The notes under the pieces were generated by a model. The model had not been told where the DNA came from, did not search any database, and worked only from the letters and a program-made list of their open reading frames with translations. 64,000 nt of DNA from positions 1,178,001 through 1,242,000 of the forward strand of contig NZ_AP022605.1 of NCBI RefSeq assembly GCF_010728155.1, in the 5' to 3' direction. Below, in pieces: positions 36,544 through 46,525 of the stretch. A program made the translations under genes and the position numbers. The first letter of the stretch is position 1; each line of letters begins with the position of its first letter. This DNA is from Mycolicibacterium doricum (lineage in GTDB: Bacteria > Actinomycetota > Actinomycetes > Mycobacteriales > Mycobacteriaceae).

Positions 36544-38037
36544 TCAGCGCAGCGGACGCAGGACGATCGGCATGCCGTCCATCGGCACCGGCATGCCCGC
36601 GTAGTCGAGCTTGGACACGTAGCCGGGCCGCGACGGCTCCAGCCGGTAGCGGCGCAGCAGCCGGTGCATCACCGTCTTGATCTCCAACTGGCCGAACACC
36701 ATGCCGATGCACTTGTGGGCGCCGCCACCGAAGGGCGCAAACGCATACCGGTGTTTCTTGTGCTCGTTGCGCGGTTCGGCGAAGCGGGCCGGGTCGAACT
36801 TCTCGGGGTCGGTCCACAGCTCCGGGAGGTGATGGTTGACCGACGGCCACGTCACCACGTTCGTGTCGGCCGGGAGATAGTGGCCCAGCAGTTCGGTGTC
36901 GCGGACCGTCTGGCGGACGTTGAACGGCAAGGGCGTCACCAGCCGCAGCGATTCGTTGGTCACCAGGTCGAGGGTCTCTAGCTTCTCGAGTGCCTGGATG
37001 TCGAGGGGCCCGTCTCCCAGACGTTGGGACTCCTCGCGGCAGCGATCCTGCCACTCCGCGTTGCGCGACAGGTGGTAGGCCATCGTCGTCAACGTCGAGG
37101 TCGAGGTGTCATGTGCCGCCATCACGAGGAAGATCATGTGGTTGACGATGTCCTGGTCGGAGAAGGTGTTGCCGTCCTCGTCGGCGGTGTGGCACAGCAC
37201 CGTGAGCATGTCGGTGCCCTGGGAGCCGCGCCTATCCTTGACCCGCTGCTCGAAGTAATCATCGAGCACCTTGCGGGCCTGCAGCCCGCGCCACCACTTG
37301 AACGGCGGCAGGCTCGTGCGGATGATCGCCCCGCCGGCACGGGTGGCCATCGTGAAGGCGTCGTTGACCTTGGTGACCAGCTCCTTGTCGGTGCCGGGTT
37401 CGTGGCCCATGAACACCACGGAGGCGATGTCGAGGGTCAGCTCCTTGACCGCCGGATAGAACAGGAATCGGGGATCGTTCTCCACCCAGTCGCGGGCGAT
37501 GACCTGTGAGGCGACCCGGTCGATGTGCTCGACGTAGCCGGCCAGCCGGGTACGGGTGAAGGCCTCCTGCATGATGCGGCGGTGGTACATGTGTTCGTCG
37601 AAGTCGAGCATCATCAGTCCCCGATTGAAGAACGGCCCGATGACCGGATGCCAGCCGCGCTGGGAGAAGTCCTTGTTTTTGTTCGAGAAGATGGCCTGCG
37701 TGGCGTCGGGTCCGAGTGCGACCACCGCGGGCAGCGCGGGGGAGTAGGCGTAGTGCAGCGGACCGTAGGTCTCGTACACGTCGAGGAGGTAGTCCGGCCC
37801 GCTGCGGAAGGTCTCGATCATGTGGCCGAGCACCGGTAGGCCGGAATCGCCCATCACCGGTTTGAGCCCGCTGCCGGCCGGCGGCTCGGCCAGCACGAAC
37901 TGCTTCCACTCGTTGTTGTGCAGCTTGGTTCGCAGCCGCTCCTCGACGATGCCCATGCCCGGGATGGTGTTCAGTGTCGGTGTGAACCGCCGCCGGGCTT
38001 GGTCGAGCAGATAGTCCGAGGTGCTGATGGTCGCCAT
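36544..38037 (-). CDS. cyp136: Cytochrome P450, CYP136-like
   Basis: A 497-aa P450 monooxygenase. The heme-thiolate loop is FAPFGGGAHKCIG (Cys near 441), the ExxR motif is NESLRL, and the oxygen-activation helix is MAAHDTSTST. ATG 38037 is chosen because AGGAG lies upstream; the frame is open to 38073. The length and the neighbouring TetR and SDR genes match Rv3059-Rv3057c of M. tuberculosis, hence the name. The substrate is unknown. A CTTGAC/GTCAAG dyad separates it from the divergent TetR gene. Confidence 0.88.
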   Translation of the reverse strand: MATISTSDYLLDQARRRFTPTLNTIPGMGIVEERLRTKLHNNEWKQFVLAEPPAGSGLKPVMGDSGLPVLGHMIETFRSGPDYLLDVYETYGPLHYAYSPALPAVVALGPDATQAIFSNKNKDFSQRGWHPVIGPFFNRGLMMLDFDEHMYHRRIMQEAFTRTRLAGYVEHIDRVASQVIARDWVENDPRFLFYPAVKELTLDIASVVFMGHEPGTDKELVTKVNDAFTMATRAGGAIIRTSLPPFKWWRGLQARKVLDDYFEQRVKDRRGSQGTDMLTVLCHTADEDGNTFSDQDIVNHMIFLVMAAHDTSTSTLTTMAYHLSRNAEWQDRCREESQRLGDGPLDIQALEKLETLDLVTNESLRLVTPLPFNVRQTVRDTELLGHYLPADTNVVTWPSVNHHLPELWTDPEKFDPARFAEPRNEHKKHRYAFAPFGGGAHKCIGMVFGQLEIKTVMHRLLRRYRLEPSRPGYVSKLDYAGMPVPMDGMPIVLRPLR

Positions 38038-38102
38038 CTGAACGCTCCTGGTGATCACAACGCTGTGGTGCACGTCACCTGCTCCTCATCCTGACCGGCC
38101 TT

Positions 38103-38118
38103 CTTGACGCGTGTCAAG
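38103..38118. promoter_or_regulatory. Inverted repeat, probable TetR operator
   Basis: CTTGACGCGTGTCAAG has perfect 6-bp arms (CTTGAC/GTCAAG) around a 4-base centre. It lies in the 119-bp divergent region between cyp136 (38037) and the TetR gene (38157), close to the regulator start. Confidence 0.65.
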
Positions 38119-38156
38119 TTTTGTTCTGGCTCGCCGCGGTGCCATGGTTGGGTGTC

Positions 38157-38813
38157 ATGACCGCCCAATCCGCCACGCCTGAGATCCGCCGCCGCCGCGG
38201 CGACCGGCAACGCGACGCGATCGTCGCCGCGGTTCGTGAGCTGCTGGAGGAGCAGCCGTTTGCCGACCTGTCCGTCAGCGCCATCAGCGAGCGGGCCGGT
38301 GTGGCGCGGTCGGGGTTCTACTTCTATTTCGACTCCAAATACGCCGTGCTCGCGGTGATCGTGGCCGACGCGATGGCCGAACTCGACAAGCTCACCCACG
38401 ACTTCGCGCCCCGAGAGTCCGACGAGTCCCCCGACACCTTCGCGCGGCGCATGGTCGGTTACGCCGCCGCCGTGTTCGCCAGCAACAACCCGATCGTGCG
38501 TGCCACCACACTGGCCCGGAACACCGATGCGCAGATCCGAGAGATCATGAACGATTTCGAGGACACGGTGATCGAGAAGATCGTCGGGCTCGTGCGCCAG
38601 GACGAGGGCGTCCGGCCGATCTCCGAGGACCTGCCCGCACTGGTCCGGACGCTGACCGCCACGACGGCAATGACGTTGTCGCGCGACAGCGGTTTCATCG
38701 GCCGCGGCGCCGATCCAGCGCGGGCGCTCGATGTTGTCGAGCGCCTGTGGCTGTATGGCTTGTGGGGCAGCTCAGAGGTGCGCGCCCGGTTGAGCGGACG
38801 GGCCGGCGGGTAG
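38157..38813 (+). CDS. TetR family regulator (divergent from cyp136)
   Basis: A 218-aa regulator with an N-terminal helix-turn-helix (LSVSAISERAGVARSGFYFYFDSKYAVLAVIVADAM) and an EthR-like helical ligand domain. ATG 38157 is used; the frame is open to 38121. Orthologous position to Rv3058c. It probably controls cyp136 and the SDR gene 10 bp downstream. Confidence 0.88.
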   Translation: MTAQSATPEIRRRRGDRQRDAIVAAVRELLEEQPFADLSVSAISERAGVARSGFYFYFDSKYAVLAVIVADAMAELDKLTHDFAPRESDESPDTFARRMVGYAAAVFASNNPIVRATTLARNTDAQIREIMNDFEDTVIEKIVGLVRQDEGVRPISEDLPALVRTLTATTAMTLSRDSGFIGRGADPARALDVVERLWLYGLWGSSEVRARLSGRAGG

Positions 38814-38823
38814 GGTCACCGCC

Positions 38824-39678
38824 ATGACGCAGCGCAGCGGATTCACCGGCAAGCGTTGTCTCCTCACCGGTGCGGCCAGCGGTATCGGGCGTGCGACGGC
38901 CCTGCGGCTGGCGCGCGACGGCGCCGAACTCTTCTTGACCGACCGCGACGCCGACGGGCTCCAGACCACCGTGGCCGACGCGCGTGCGCTCGGCGGCAAG
39001 GTCGCCATGCACCGCGCGTTCGACATCTCCGACTACGACGCCGTCGTACAGTTCGCCGCCGACATCCACCGGGCTCACCCGGCGATGGACATCGTGATGA
39101 ACATCGCCGGCGTCTCGGCGTGGGGCACCGTCGACCAACTGACCCACCAGCACTGGAAGTCGATGGTCGACATCAACCTGATGGGGCCGATCCACGTCAT
39201 CGAGACCTTCGTGCCGCCGATGGTCAAGGCGCGCCGGGGCGGTCACCTGGTCAACGTGTCCTCTGCCGCGGGGCTCGTCGCGCTGCCCTGGCATGCCGCC
39301 TACAGTGCGAGCAAGTACGGTCTGCGCGGGCTTTCCGAAGTGTTGCGCTTTGACCTCGCGCGCCATCGGATCGGGGTGTCGGTGGTGGTGCCCGGCGCCG
39401 TGAAAACGCCACTGGTGCAGACAGTTCAGATCGCCGGCGTCGACCGCGATGATCCGAACGTGAAGAAGTGGACCGAGCGCTTCAGCGGCCACGCCGTGTC
39501 CCCTGAACGGGTCGCGGAACGCATCCTGGCCGGTGTGCGCCGCAACCGCTACCTGATCTACACCTCGCCTGACATCCGTGCGCTCTATCTGTTCAAGCGC
39601 ACGATGTGGTGGCCGTACAGCGTGGCGATGCGGCAGGTCAATGTGTTGTTCACCCGCGCCCTGCGGCCCCGCCGGTAG
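38824..39678 (+). CDS. SDR-family oxidoreductase
   Basis: A 284-aa short-chain dehydrogenase with cofactor motif TGAASGIGRAT (about residue 13), NIAG, catalytic Ser in VSSAAGLVALP and YSASKYG. Orthologous position to Rv3057c. Cotranscription with the TetR gene is likely (10-bp gap). It may act on the product of CYP136. Confidence 0.9.
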   Translation: MTQRSGFTGKRCLLTGAASGIGRATALRLARDGAELFLTDRDADGLQTTVADARALGGKVAMHRAFDISDYDAVVQFAADIHRAHPAMDIVMNIAGVSAWGTVDQLTHQHWKSMVDINLMGPIHVIETFVPPMVKARRGGHLVNVSSAAGLVALPWHAAYSASKYGLRGLSEVLRFDLARHRIGVSVVVPGAVKTPLVQTVQIAGVDRDDPNVKKWTERFSGHAVSPERVAERILAGVRRNRYLIYTSPDIRALYLFKRTMWWPYSVAMRQVNVLFTRALRPRR

Positions 39679-40017
39679 GGCTCAGCGTCCACCACAGTCC
39701 CACGGTCGGGTGCTCAACAGCCCCTGGCCCTCCACCGGGCCTCGCCGAACTCCTTGTACAGCGCAAGCCGGACGGCGACTCTCGACCGTCGCACCGTCGA
39801 ACGCGTCCGCGACCGCGTGGGCGAGATCGTCGAAGCCGGTCTCAATGATGGTCGCCACGGCGGCGGCCAGGTCACTTCCGTCGGCGGAGAGCCCCGGTGT
39901 CCGCGTCCTGACCTGAGGGTGACGCGCTGCCTTCAGTGGTGCCTGTGCGGGGCGCGCCGGCGACCTGTCCGGGGCCGGCCCACAGCGCCGACTCCGAGTC
40001 CGGAGCATGAGGCGAGG
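39679..40017. other. Intergenic region without a confident gene
   Basis: A minus-strand frame (39682-40008) contains LAAAVATIIETGFDDLAHAV, which looks faintly like a helical regulator domain, but it lacks a start context and clear motifs. I treat this stretch as non-coding or decayed. Confidence 0.45.
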
Positions 40018-41093
40018 TTAATGGTCTGAGGTGACAACGGCTTCCGGGGTCTTCGGGATGTTCGAGGGTCCCGGCATCGCCAACTCGAGGCGCACCCCGA
40101 GGAGCCGGATCGGCTGGTCGAGGTCGAACAGCGCGAGCAACCCGATGGCGGTGGCGGTGACGACGCCGGTGTCGGCCGTCGGCGCGCTCAGCTTACGGAT
40201 CTTCGTGCGGGTGTAGAAGCTGCTTGTGCGTACGGTCACCGCCACGCGGGTGACGACGCGGCCGGCCTCGACGACCTCGGTCACGGTCTGCTCGGCCAGG
40301 CTCGCCACCGCGGCGTCCATCTCGGCGCGGCCGGTCAGATCGTGCGGGAAGGTCACCACATGGCTCCGCGACCGCGGCACCCATGGCTGCGCACTTACCC
40401 TGTCGTCGCCACCTCCTTTGGCCAACAACAGGATCCACAACCCCGTCGTCGGTCCGAACGTCGACGTCAGCACCGTGGCGTCGGTCGCGGCGAGGTCGGC
40501 CACCGTGGTGATGCCCATGGCGCCGAGCTTCCTGGCCGTCTTTGGTCCGACTCCCCACAGCGCGTCGACCGGGCGGTCACCCATCGCGGACATCCAGTCG
40601 GCATCGGTGAGCATGAAGACCCCGCCCGGCTTCCCGAACCCGGTGGCGACCTTTGCGCGCTGCTTGTTGTCGCTGATGCCGACCGAGCACGACAGCCCGA
40701 TGTCGGCGATCACCTCGCGGATGCGCTCGGCCAGCACGAGCGGATCATCCACGTCGGCGCCGAGGTAGGCCTCGTCCCAGCCCCACACCTCCACCGGGTG
40801 GCCCAGATCGCGCAACAGCCCCATCACCTGTTCGGACGCCTCGTCGTAGGCCGCGGTGTCCGACGGCAGGAACGTCGCGTCGGGGCATCGCCGCGCCGCT
40901 GCGCGCAGTGGCATCCCGGCGTGCACTCCGAACTCGCGCGCCGGGTACGACGCACAGGTGACTACCTTCCGTGGTTCCGTCGGGTCACCGCTGCCGCCGA
41001 CGATGACGGGCAGCCCTCCAATTCGGGGTGCCTTCGCATCTCGACGGAGGCGAGGAACTGGTCGAGGTCGACGTGCAGGATCCAGCGTGGCAT
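40018..41093 (-). pseudogene. dinB: Y-family DNA polymerase IV, frameshifted near its start
   Basis: From ATG 41093 the frame reads MPRWILHVDLDQFLASVEMR, including the catalytic DLD of palm motif I, then RHPELEG. Near 41013-41016 one base is missing (GAGGGCTGCCC where GAGGGnCTGCCC is needed). The rest, GLPVIVGGSGDPTEPRKVVT with WGWDEAYLGAD (catalytic DE) and the helix-hairpin-helix ALWGVGPKTARKLG, continues in another frame to 40018. All domains are otherwise present. It corresponds to Rv3056 (dinP). It follows a truncated TetR gene by 3 bp. Confidence 0.85.
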
Positions 41094-41096
41094 GCC

Positions 41097-41543
41097 TCAC
41101 CGCCGACACGGTTTGACGGCCACGCCCTCACACGCGTCGGCCAACTGGTCGAGCGTGGCGCCGTCGGCGAGGCGGTGCTCGAGGTCGTCGGCCTCGAGGA
41201 GGGCGGTCAGGGCGGCGGCCTGCGCGGCGAGGTCTCCGGTGGTGCCCGCAGACTGCAGCAGCTTCCGGACGTGGGCGTCATGCAGGCGGAACGGCTCGGT
41301 GAACCGGGTCTGCCGATCGCGCCCGGCATCCGCGAGCAGGCCGTGGTGGTCGGGGACGAACGCGTGCCGGGCGCGTCCGTACGACAACAACCCTTCCAGC
41401 GGCGGGGCGCCGGGCCCGAGCGGCGGCGGCCCGGACAAAAAGGCCTGCTGCTCGGCTTCCTCGTCTTCGTCGAGCAGAACCATCAGACCCGTCCGGCTGC
41501 CGAAGCGGCGGAACAGCGTGCCCTTGCCGACTCGTGCGGCCGC
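41097..41543 (-). pseudogene. 5'-truncated TetR family regulator
   Basis: The frame contains AARVGKGTLFRRFGSRTGL (recognition half of a TetR helix-turn-helix), then LMVLLDEDEEAEQQAFLSGP and the ligand domain to 41097. Upstream the sequence becomes unrelated (NGERPRPLRHAA) and a stop occurs at about 41580. The first about 40 residues, including the first DNA-binding helices, are therefore missing. ATG 41483 would begin inside the domain. Position matches Rv3055, which precedes dinP in M. tuberculosis. Confidence 0.72.
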
Positions 41544-41580
41544 GTGGCGAAGCGGTCTGGGGCGCTCACCGTTCCGACTT

Positions 41581-41949
41581 TAGCCGAGCCGGAATTCATC
41601 GGACCGGAGTCCGTTTAGCTGGGTAGAAACATCAGCGGTACTGGCCGAGTTGCCGTTCCACAAGAGGACATCGATCCGGTAGCCGAGCCGGTGCGGGCGC
41701 TCCGTGCCCGGGCCGTCGACACCGACGCGGCGTTCGCATCACCCCGAGTGCAGCGGGAGCATCCCCGGCGTGCCCAGCGACCCGGCAGCGTTTGCTGGCC
41801 GCATCTGGACGGCATCGACCCCGAGCCGGCTGTCGGAGCTCGATGGTAGACCTACCCAGATATAGCGACACACTCCTCGTTAGGCGTGGCGACACGCCGA
41901 TGGGGCGGTTCGCGCGAGCTTACGACCTGGGAATTCCACCAATGTTGTT
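41581..41949. other. Intergenic region between decayed TetR gene and nrd promoter
   Basis: No gene is supported. One plus frame from about 41640 (EDIDPVAEPVRALRARAVDT) has coding-like composition but no start, and I do not recognise it. It may be debris from the event that removed the 5' end of the TetR gene. Confidence 0.45.
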
Positions 41950-41996
41950 CAGAACATCTTGTATCCCTCGGCGATGTCCGCCACTAGGTGTAGTGT
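41950..41996. promoter_or_regulatory. Paired NrdR-like boxes upstream of nrdHIE
   Basis: Box 2, CCACTAGGTGTAGTGT at 41981-41996, has CACTA/TAGTG arms around four bases. Box 1, CAGAACATCTTGTATC at 41950-41965, is weaker (ACA/TGT core). Their centres are about 31 bp apart, three helical turns, which is the spacing known for NrdR box pairs. A near-identical box 2 precedes nrdF2. NrdR is an ATP/dATP-responsive repressor of ribonucleotide reductase genes. Confidence 0.75.
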
Positions 41997-42209
41997 CTTG
42001 CACACCGACAGGCCACCAAGATTCGGAGGTCGGCCGGAGCGCGGAATCCAGTGCAGCCGGCTATCCGGGCCGCTGGAGACGTACCCCGGCCGACCAGGAA
42101 TTTCCGGAGCCTGCGGACCGCTGAACATCACAGCGGCGCGAAGTACCGATGCAGTTGCCAGACCGATTTGATTTCACTACCGCCGCTCGCGTAAGGAGCC
42201 GTACCGCCG

Positions 42210-42452
42210 ATGACCGTCACCGTGTACACCAAACCCGCATGCGTGCAGTGCAACGCCACCTACAAGGCGCTGGACAAGCAGGGCATCGACTACGACGTCG
42301 TGGACATTTCACTCGACAGCGAGGCGCGCGACTACGTCATGGCTCTCGGCTACCTGCAGGCGCCCGTCGTGGTGGCGGGCAATGACCACTGGTCGGGCTT
42401 CCGTCCGGACCGGATCCAGGCGCTCTCCGGCGCGGTGGCCGCGACCGCCTGA
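42210..42452 (+). CDS. nrdH: Glutaredoxin-like NrdH redoxin
   Basis: An 80-aa thioredoxin-reductase-linked glutaredoxin that supplies electrons to the class Ib ribonucleotide reductase. The redox motif is CVQC (residues 11-14), and the C-terminal WSGFRPDRI is diagnostic for NrdH. ATG 42210 follows GTAAGGAG. First gene of nrdHIE. Confidence 0.96.
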   Translation: MTVTVYTKPACVQCNATYKALDKQGIDYDVVDISLDSEARDYVMALGYLQAPVVVAGNDHWSGFRPDRIQALSGAVAATA

Positions 42453-42493
42453 CGGGTACGCGGCTACTGCGGATTCGACTCAGAAGGACTGTG

Positions 42494-42952
42494 ATGGGCA
42501 ACCTGGTGTACTTCTCCAGCGTCTCGGAGAACACCCACCGCTTCGTCGAGAAGCTGGGATTGCCCGCCATCCGGATCCCGATTCGTGGACGCATCGAGGA
42601 CGCCAACTTGGTTCGAGAGCCGTACGTGCTGGTGCTGCCCACCTACGGCGGCGGACAGGCGAACGGGCCTGATCCGGACGCCGGGGGTTACGTCCCCAAA
42701 CAGGTCATCGCATTCCTGAACAACGAACACAACAGGTCGTTGATCCGCGGCGTCATCGCCGCGGGCAACACCAACTTCGGCGCCGAATTCGGTTACGCCG
42801 GCGACGTGGTGTCCCGCAAGTGCGGCATCCCCTATCTCTACCGCTTCGAACTGATGGGGACGGTCGACGACGTCCTCGCGGTCCGCGCCGGTCTCGAAAC
42901 TTTCTGGAAGGAACAGACGTGCCACCCACCGTCACAGCTGCAGAGCCGGTAA
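42494..42952 (+). CDS. nrdI: NrdI flavodoxin, class Ib RNR activation protein
   Basis: A 152-aa flavodoxin-like protein that provides the oxidant for assembling the dimanganese-tyrosyl radical in NrdF. It has [18 protein letters not shown] (FMN phosphate loop), [11 protein letters not shown] and [16 protein letters not shown] 42494 is chosen after AGAAGGACTG; a GTG directly before it is also in frame. The 3' end overlaps nrdE by 34 bp. Confidence 0.95.
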   Translation: MGNLVYFSSVSENTHRFVEKLGLPAIRIPIRGRIEDANLVREPYVLVLPTYGGGQANGPDPDAGGYVPKQVIAFLNNEHNRSLIRGVIAAGNTNFGAEFGYAGDVVSRKCGIPYLYRFELMGTVDDVLAVRAGLETFWKEQTCHPPSQLQSR

Positions 42953-45087
42953 GCACCGGCGCGCACGCGCTTCCCGGGGAGACCGACTACCACGCGTTGA
43001 ACGCGATGCTGAATCTGTACGACAAAGACGGCAAGATTCAGTTCGACAAGGACGTGCTCGCCGCCCGGGAGTACTTCCTGCAGCACGTCAACCAGAACAC
43101 GGTCTTCTTCCACAATCAGGACGAGAAGCTCGACTACCTGATCCAGAAGGAGTACTACGAACGCGAGGTGCTCGACCAGTACTCGCGCAACTTCGTCAAG
43201 ACGCTGCTCGACCGGGCGTACGCCAAGAAGTTCCGCTTCCCGACGTTCCTCGGGGCGTTCAAGTACTACACCTCCTACACCCTCAAGACGTTCGACGGGA
43301 AGCGGTACCTCGAGCGCTTCGAGGACCGCGTCGTGATGGTGGCCTTGACGCTGGCCGCCGGGGACACGACGCTGGCCGAGAAACTGGTCGACGAGATCAT
43401 CGACGGGCGCTTCCAGCCGGCGACTCCGACGTTCCTCAACTCGGGCAAGAAGCAGCGGGGCGAGCCCGTCAGCTGCTTCCTCCTGCGCATCGAGGACAAC
43501 ATGGAGTCGATCGGGCGCTCCATCAACTCCGCGCTACAGCTGTCCAAGCGTGGTGGCGGAGTGGCGTTGCTGCTGAGCAACATTCGTGAGCACGGCGCAC
43601 CGATCAAGAACATCGAGAACCAGAGTTCGGGCGTCATCCCGATCATGAAGCTTCTCGAGGACTCGTTCTCCTACGCCAACCAGCTCGGAGCCCGGCAGGG
43701 CGCCGGCGCGGTGTACCTGCACGCCCACCACCCGGACATCTACCGGTTCCTCGACACCAAACGCGAGAACGCCGACGAGAAGATCCGCATCAAGACGCTG
43801 AGTCTCGGTGTGGTGATCCCGGACATCACGTTCGAGCTGGCGAAGAAGAACGAGGACATGTACCTGTTCTCACCGTACGACGTCGAGCGCGTGTACGGCG
43901 TGCCGTTCGCCGACATCTCGGTGACCGAGAAGTACTACGAAATGGTCGACGACAGCCGGATCCGCAAGAGGAAGGTCAAGGCGCGCGAGTTTTTCCAGAC
44001 CCTGGCCGAGTTGCAGTTCGAGTCGGGTTATCCGTACATCATGTTCGAGGACACGGTGAACCGGTCGAACCCGATCGAGGGCAAGATCACGCACTCGAAC
44101 CTGTGCTCGGAGATCCTTCAGGTGTCGACGCCCTCGGAGTTCCACGACGACCTGTCCTACGCGAAGGTCGGCAAGGACATCTCCTGCAACCTCGGATCCT
44201 TGAACATCGCCAAGGCGATGGACTCGCCCGACTTCGCGCAGACCATCGAGGTGGCAATTCGCGGCTTGACTGCGGTCTCCGACCAGACGTCGATCACCTC
44301 GGTCCCGTCGATCGAGAAGGGCAACAACGACTCACACGCGATCGGCCTTGGGCAGATGAACCTGCACGGGTACCTGGCCCGGGAGCGGATCTTCTACGGC
44401 TCCGAAGAGGGCATCGACTTCACCAACATCTACTTCTACACGGTGCTCTTCCACGCGTTGCGGGCGTCGAACCGCATTGCGATCGAACGAGGAACGCATT
44501 TCGAGGGGTTCGAGCGCTCGAAGTACGCCTCCGGTGAGTTCTTCGACAAGTACACCGAGCAGCCGTGGGAGCCAAAGACCGAACGAGTCCGGCAGCTGTT
44601 CGCCGACGCGGGCATCCGCATCCCGAACCAGGACGACTGGCGGCGGCTGAAGGAGTCGGTGCAGACGCACGGCATCTACAACCAGAACCTGCAGGCCGTG
44701 CCGCCGACCGGGTCGATCTCCTACATCAACCACTCGACCAGTTCGATCCACCCGGTGGCGAGCAAGATCGAGATCCGCAAGGAAGGCAAGATCGGCCGTG
44801 TCTACTACCCGGCGCCGTACCTGACCAACGACAACCTGGAGTACTACCAGGACGCGTATGAGATCGGGTACGAGAAGATCATCGACACCTACGCCGCGGC
44901 GACCCAGCACGTCGACCAGGGGCTGAGCCTGACGCTGTTCTTCAAGGACACCGCGACGACGCGCGACGTCAATAAGGCGCAGATCTACGCCTGGCGTAAG
45001 GGCATCAAGACGCTCTACTACATCCGTCTACGCCAAATGGCTTTGGAGGGAACAGAAGTCGAGGGTTGCGTCTCCTGCATGCTGTAG
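42919..45087 (+). CDS. nrdE: Ribonucleoside-diphosphate reductase class Ib, large subunit
   Basis: A 722-aa catalytic subunit that reduces NDPs to dNDPs. Recognisable parts are [20 protein letters not shown] (first redox Cys), [13 protein letters not shown] (radical/second site region), [12 protein letters not shown], and the C-terminal swinging-arm cysteines GCVSCML. GTG 42919 follows GGAAGGA and gives the N-terminus [12 protein letters not shown] typical of mycobacteria. Its R2 partner, nrdF2, is 3.6 kb downstream. Confidence 0.96.
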   Translation: MPPTVTAAEPVSTGAHALPGETDYHALNAMLNLYDKDGKIQFDKDVLAAREYFLQHVNQNTVFFHNQDEKLDYLIQKEYYEREVLDQYSRNFVKTLLDRAYAKKFRFPTFLGAFKYYTSYTLKTFDGKRYLERFEDRVVMVALTLAAGDTTLAEKLVDEIIDGRFQPATPTFLNSGKKQRGEPVSCFLLRIEDNMESIGRSINSALQLSKRGGGVALLLSNIREHGAPIKNIENQSSGVIPIMKLLEDSFSYANQLGARQGAGAVYLHAHHPDIYRFLDTKRENADEKIRIKTLSLGVVIPDITFELAKKNEDMYLFSPYDVERVYGVPFADISVTEKYYEMVDDSRIRKRKVKAREFFQTLAELQFESGYPYIMFEDTVNRSNPIEGKITHSNLCSEILQVSTPSEFHDDLSYAKVGKDISCNLGSLNIAKAMDSPDFAQTIEVAIRGLTAVSDQTSITSVPSIEKGNNDSHAIGLGQMNLHGYLARERIFYGSEEGIDFTNIYFYTVLFHALRASNRIAIERGTHFEGFERSKYASGEFFDKYTEQPWEPKTERVRQLFADAGIRIPNQDDWRRLKESVQTHGIYNQNLQAVPPTGSISYINHSTSSIHPVASKIEIRKEGKIGRVYYPAPYLTNDNLEYYQDAYEIGYEKIIDTYAAATQHVDQGLSLTLFFKDTATTRDVNKAQIYAWRKGIKTLYYIRLRQMALEGTEVEGCVSCML

Positions 45088-45113
45088 GCAGTAGGGGCCG
45101 GTGAGGTTCAGGC

Positions 45114-45500
45114 TCAGCTCTCGCGAGCGTGTTCCGCGCGCAGCGACTTCAGGCGTCGCTGTTCGCGCAGCATCTCCTGGTAGTTATTGCGTTCGGCGAT
45201 TAGCCACTCGGGCTTGTCTTCGAGCAGCGCATTGATCTGCTCGGTGGTGAACGCGTCCTCGATGCCGTTGCGGGTCAGCGCGGCGATCGAGACGCCCAGC
45301 TTGGCTGCGACGAGGTTCTTGGGGTGCGGTCCGTTCTTGCGGAGGTCCTTGAGCCACTGCGGCGGATCCGCGTGCAGGGCGCCGAGCTCGCTGCGGGTGA
45401 TTGGCTTCTCCTTGAACTCCGCAGGCGTCGCGGGCAAGTACACGTCCAGCTTCTTCGCCGCCGTGGCGGGCTTCATGGACTGCGCATTCGGCCTGCTCAT
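45114..45500 (-). CDS. DUF5997 family protein
   Basis: A 128-aa soluble protein of the actinobacterial DUF5997 family: KPATAAKKLDVYLPATPAEF, then ITRSELGALHADPPQWLKDL, HPKNLVAAKLGVSIAALTRN and IEDAFTTEQINALL. Parts look like a small helix-turn-helix (VAAKLGVSIAALTRNGI). Divergent, 29 bp apart, from a LysR substrate-binding-like gene, a pairing seen repeatedly in actinobacteria. Function unknown. Confidence 0.82.
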   Translation of the reverse strand: MSRPNAQSMKPATAAKKLDVYLPATPAEFKEKPITRSELGALHADPPQWLKDLRKNGPHPKNLVAAKLGVSIAALTRNGIEDAFTTEQINALLEDKPEWLIAERNNYQEMLREQRRLKSLRAEHARES

Positions 45501-45529
45501 GGCACTAAGCGTATCGGTAGCCTGATGCG

Positions 45530-46252
45530 GTGCCTTCTTCCTCGCTGCCCTCGCTCACCCTCGGGTACGTCCCCGGCGGGACGCCCGCGAAGTGGGCCCG
45601 CAACTGGGAGGAGCGCCATGCTGAGGTTCCGCTGCGGTTGTGCGCCGTCGCCGCGGCGGCGGCGGCCGCCGCCGTGCGGGACGGCACCGTAGACGTGGCC
45701 TTGCTGCGGATACCGACCGATACCTCGGGGCTGGCCGTCATCCCGTTGTACGAGGAGACGACGGTTGCCGTGGTGCCGACCGATCACCTTCTCACTGCCG
45801 CGGACGTGATCACCGCGGCGGACCTCGACGGCGAGCCGATACTGCTCCCGCGCGACCATGTCGTCGCCTGGGCGGACGCTCCCGGCGCCCCGGTCCAGCA
45901 CCGACCCCAAAACACCGCTGACGCCGTCGAACTCGTCGCCGCAGGGATCGGCGCCCTCATCCTTCCGCAGTCGCTGGCGCGGCTGTACCACCGCAAGGAC
46001 CTCACCTACCGTCCGATTACCGACGCTCCCGCCTGCCCGGTGGCGCTGGCCGTACCGGAGGGGCCGCAGTCGGCGCTGCTCGAGGACTTCATCGGGATCG
46101 TGCGGGGCCGCAAACCCGGTTCGTCGCGGGGCCAGGTTGAGCCGGCACCGAAACGCACCGCGCGGGAGAAGGCGCTCGCGAAGCACGCCGCCCGCGCTGC
46201 GGCGGGTGGGGGCGCGCGTGAGCCGGGCCGCGCCGGCCGCGGTCGACGCTGA
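45530..46252 (+). CDS. LysR-type substrate-binding domain protein without DNA-binding domain
   Basis: A 240-aa protein consisting of a periplasmic-binding-like LysR effector domain (LTLGYVPGGTPAKWARNWEE, VDVALLRIP, VELVAAGIGALILPQSLARL) and a basic low-complexity tail with KRTAREKALAKHAARAA (about 205-240). The N-terminal helix-turn-helix of LysR regulators is absent. The DUF5997 partner encoded divergently might supply DNA binding (inference). The GTG start at 45530 is used. Confidence 0.75.
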   Translation: MPSSSLPSLTLGYVPGGTPAKWARNWEERHAEVPLRLCAVAAAAAAAAVRDGTVDVALLRIPTDTSGLAVIPLYEETTVAVVPTDHLLTAADVITAADLDGEPILLPRDHVVAWADAPGAPVQHRPQNTADAVELVAAGIGALILPQSLARLYHRKDLTYRPITDAPACPVALAVPEGPQSALLEDFIGIVRGRKPGSSRGQVEPAPKRTAREKALAKHAARAAAGGGAREPGRAGRGRR

Positions 46253-46274
46253 CGCCGGCGCCAGGTCCGCACCC

Positions 46275-46430
46275 TCAGCTCACGTGATCAGACCGGAAAC
46301 GGACGGCCGGCAGGGCGGTCGGTGGCGCAGGAGGCCCGTCGGACAGCCTGTTGACGTAGTCGGGCAGGTTGTCAGCGACGACCCGGATATCGGCCTGGTA
46401 GATCGACAGCACGGGATGCCGTCCACCGGT
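46275..46430 (-). pseudogene. Possible C-terminal fragment of a SMI1/KNR4-like protein
   Basis: The minus frame ends HPVLSIYQADIRVVADNLPD, then YVNRLSD. This is like the C-terminus of SUKH/SMI1-KNR4 family proteins (VxSIxQxDIxxYxxDLxDY). No start or upstream domain is seen in the same frame. The assignment is from memory of the pattern and is weak. Confidence 0.3.
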
Positions 46431-46525
46431 AGTCGCAGGTGCCTGTCGAGGCTTCTGTGCCCGTCGGCGCCAGTTCGGCCATGCCTCGCCGACTGGTGCG
46501 CCGATCACTCGGCGGGGCGGAACTC

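Noticed and set aside
39682..40008. Minus-strand 108-codon frame as a regulator gene
   Set aside because: The faint similarity to helical regulator domains is not backed by a start, a DNA-binding motif or conserved residues.
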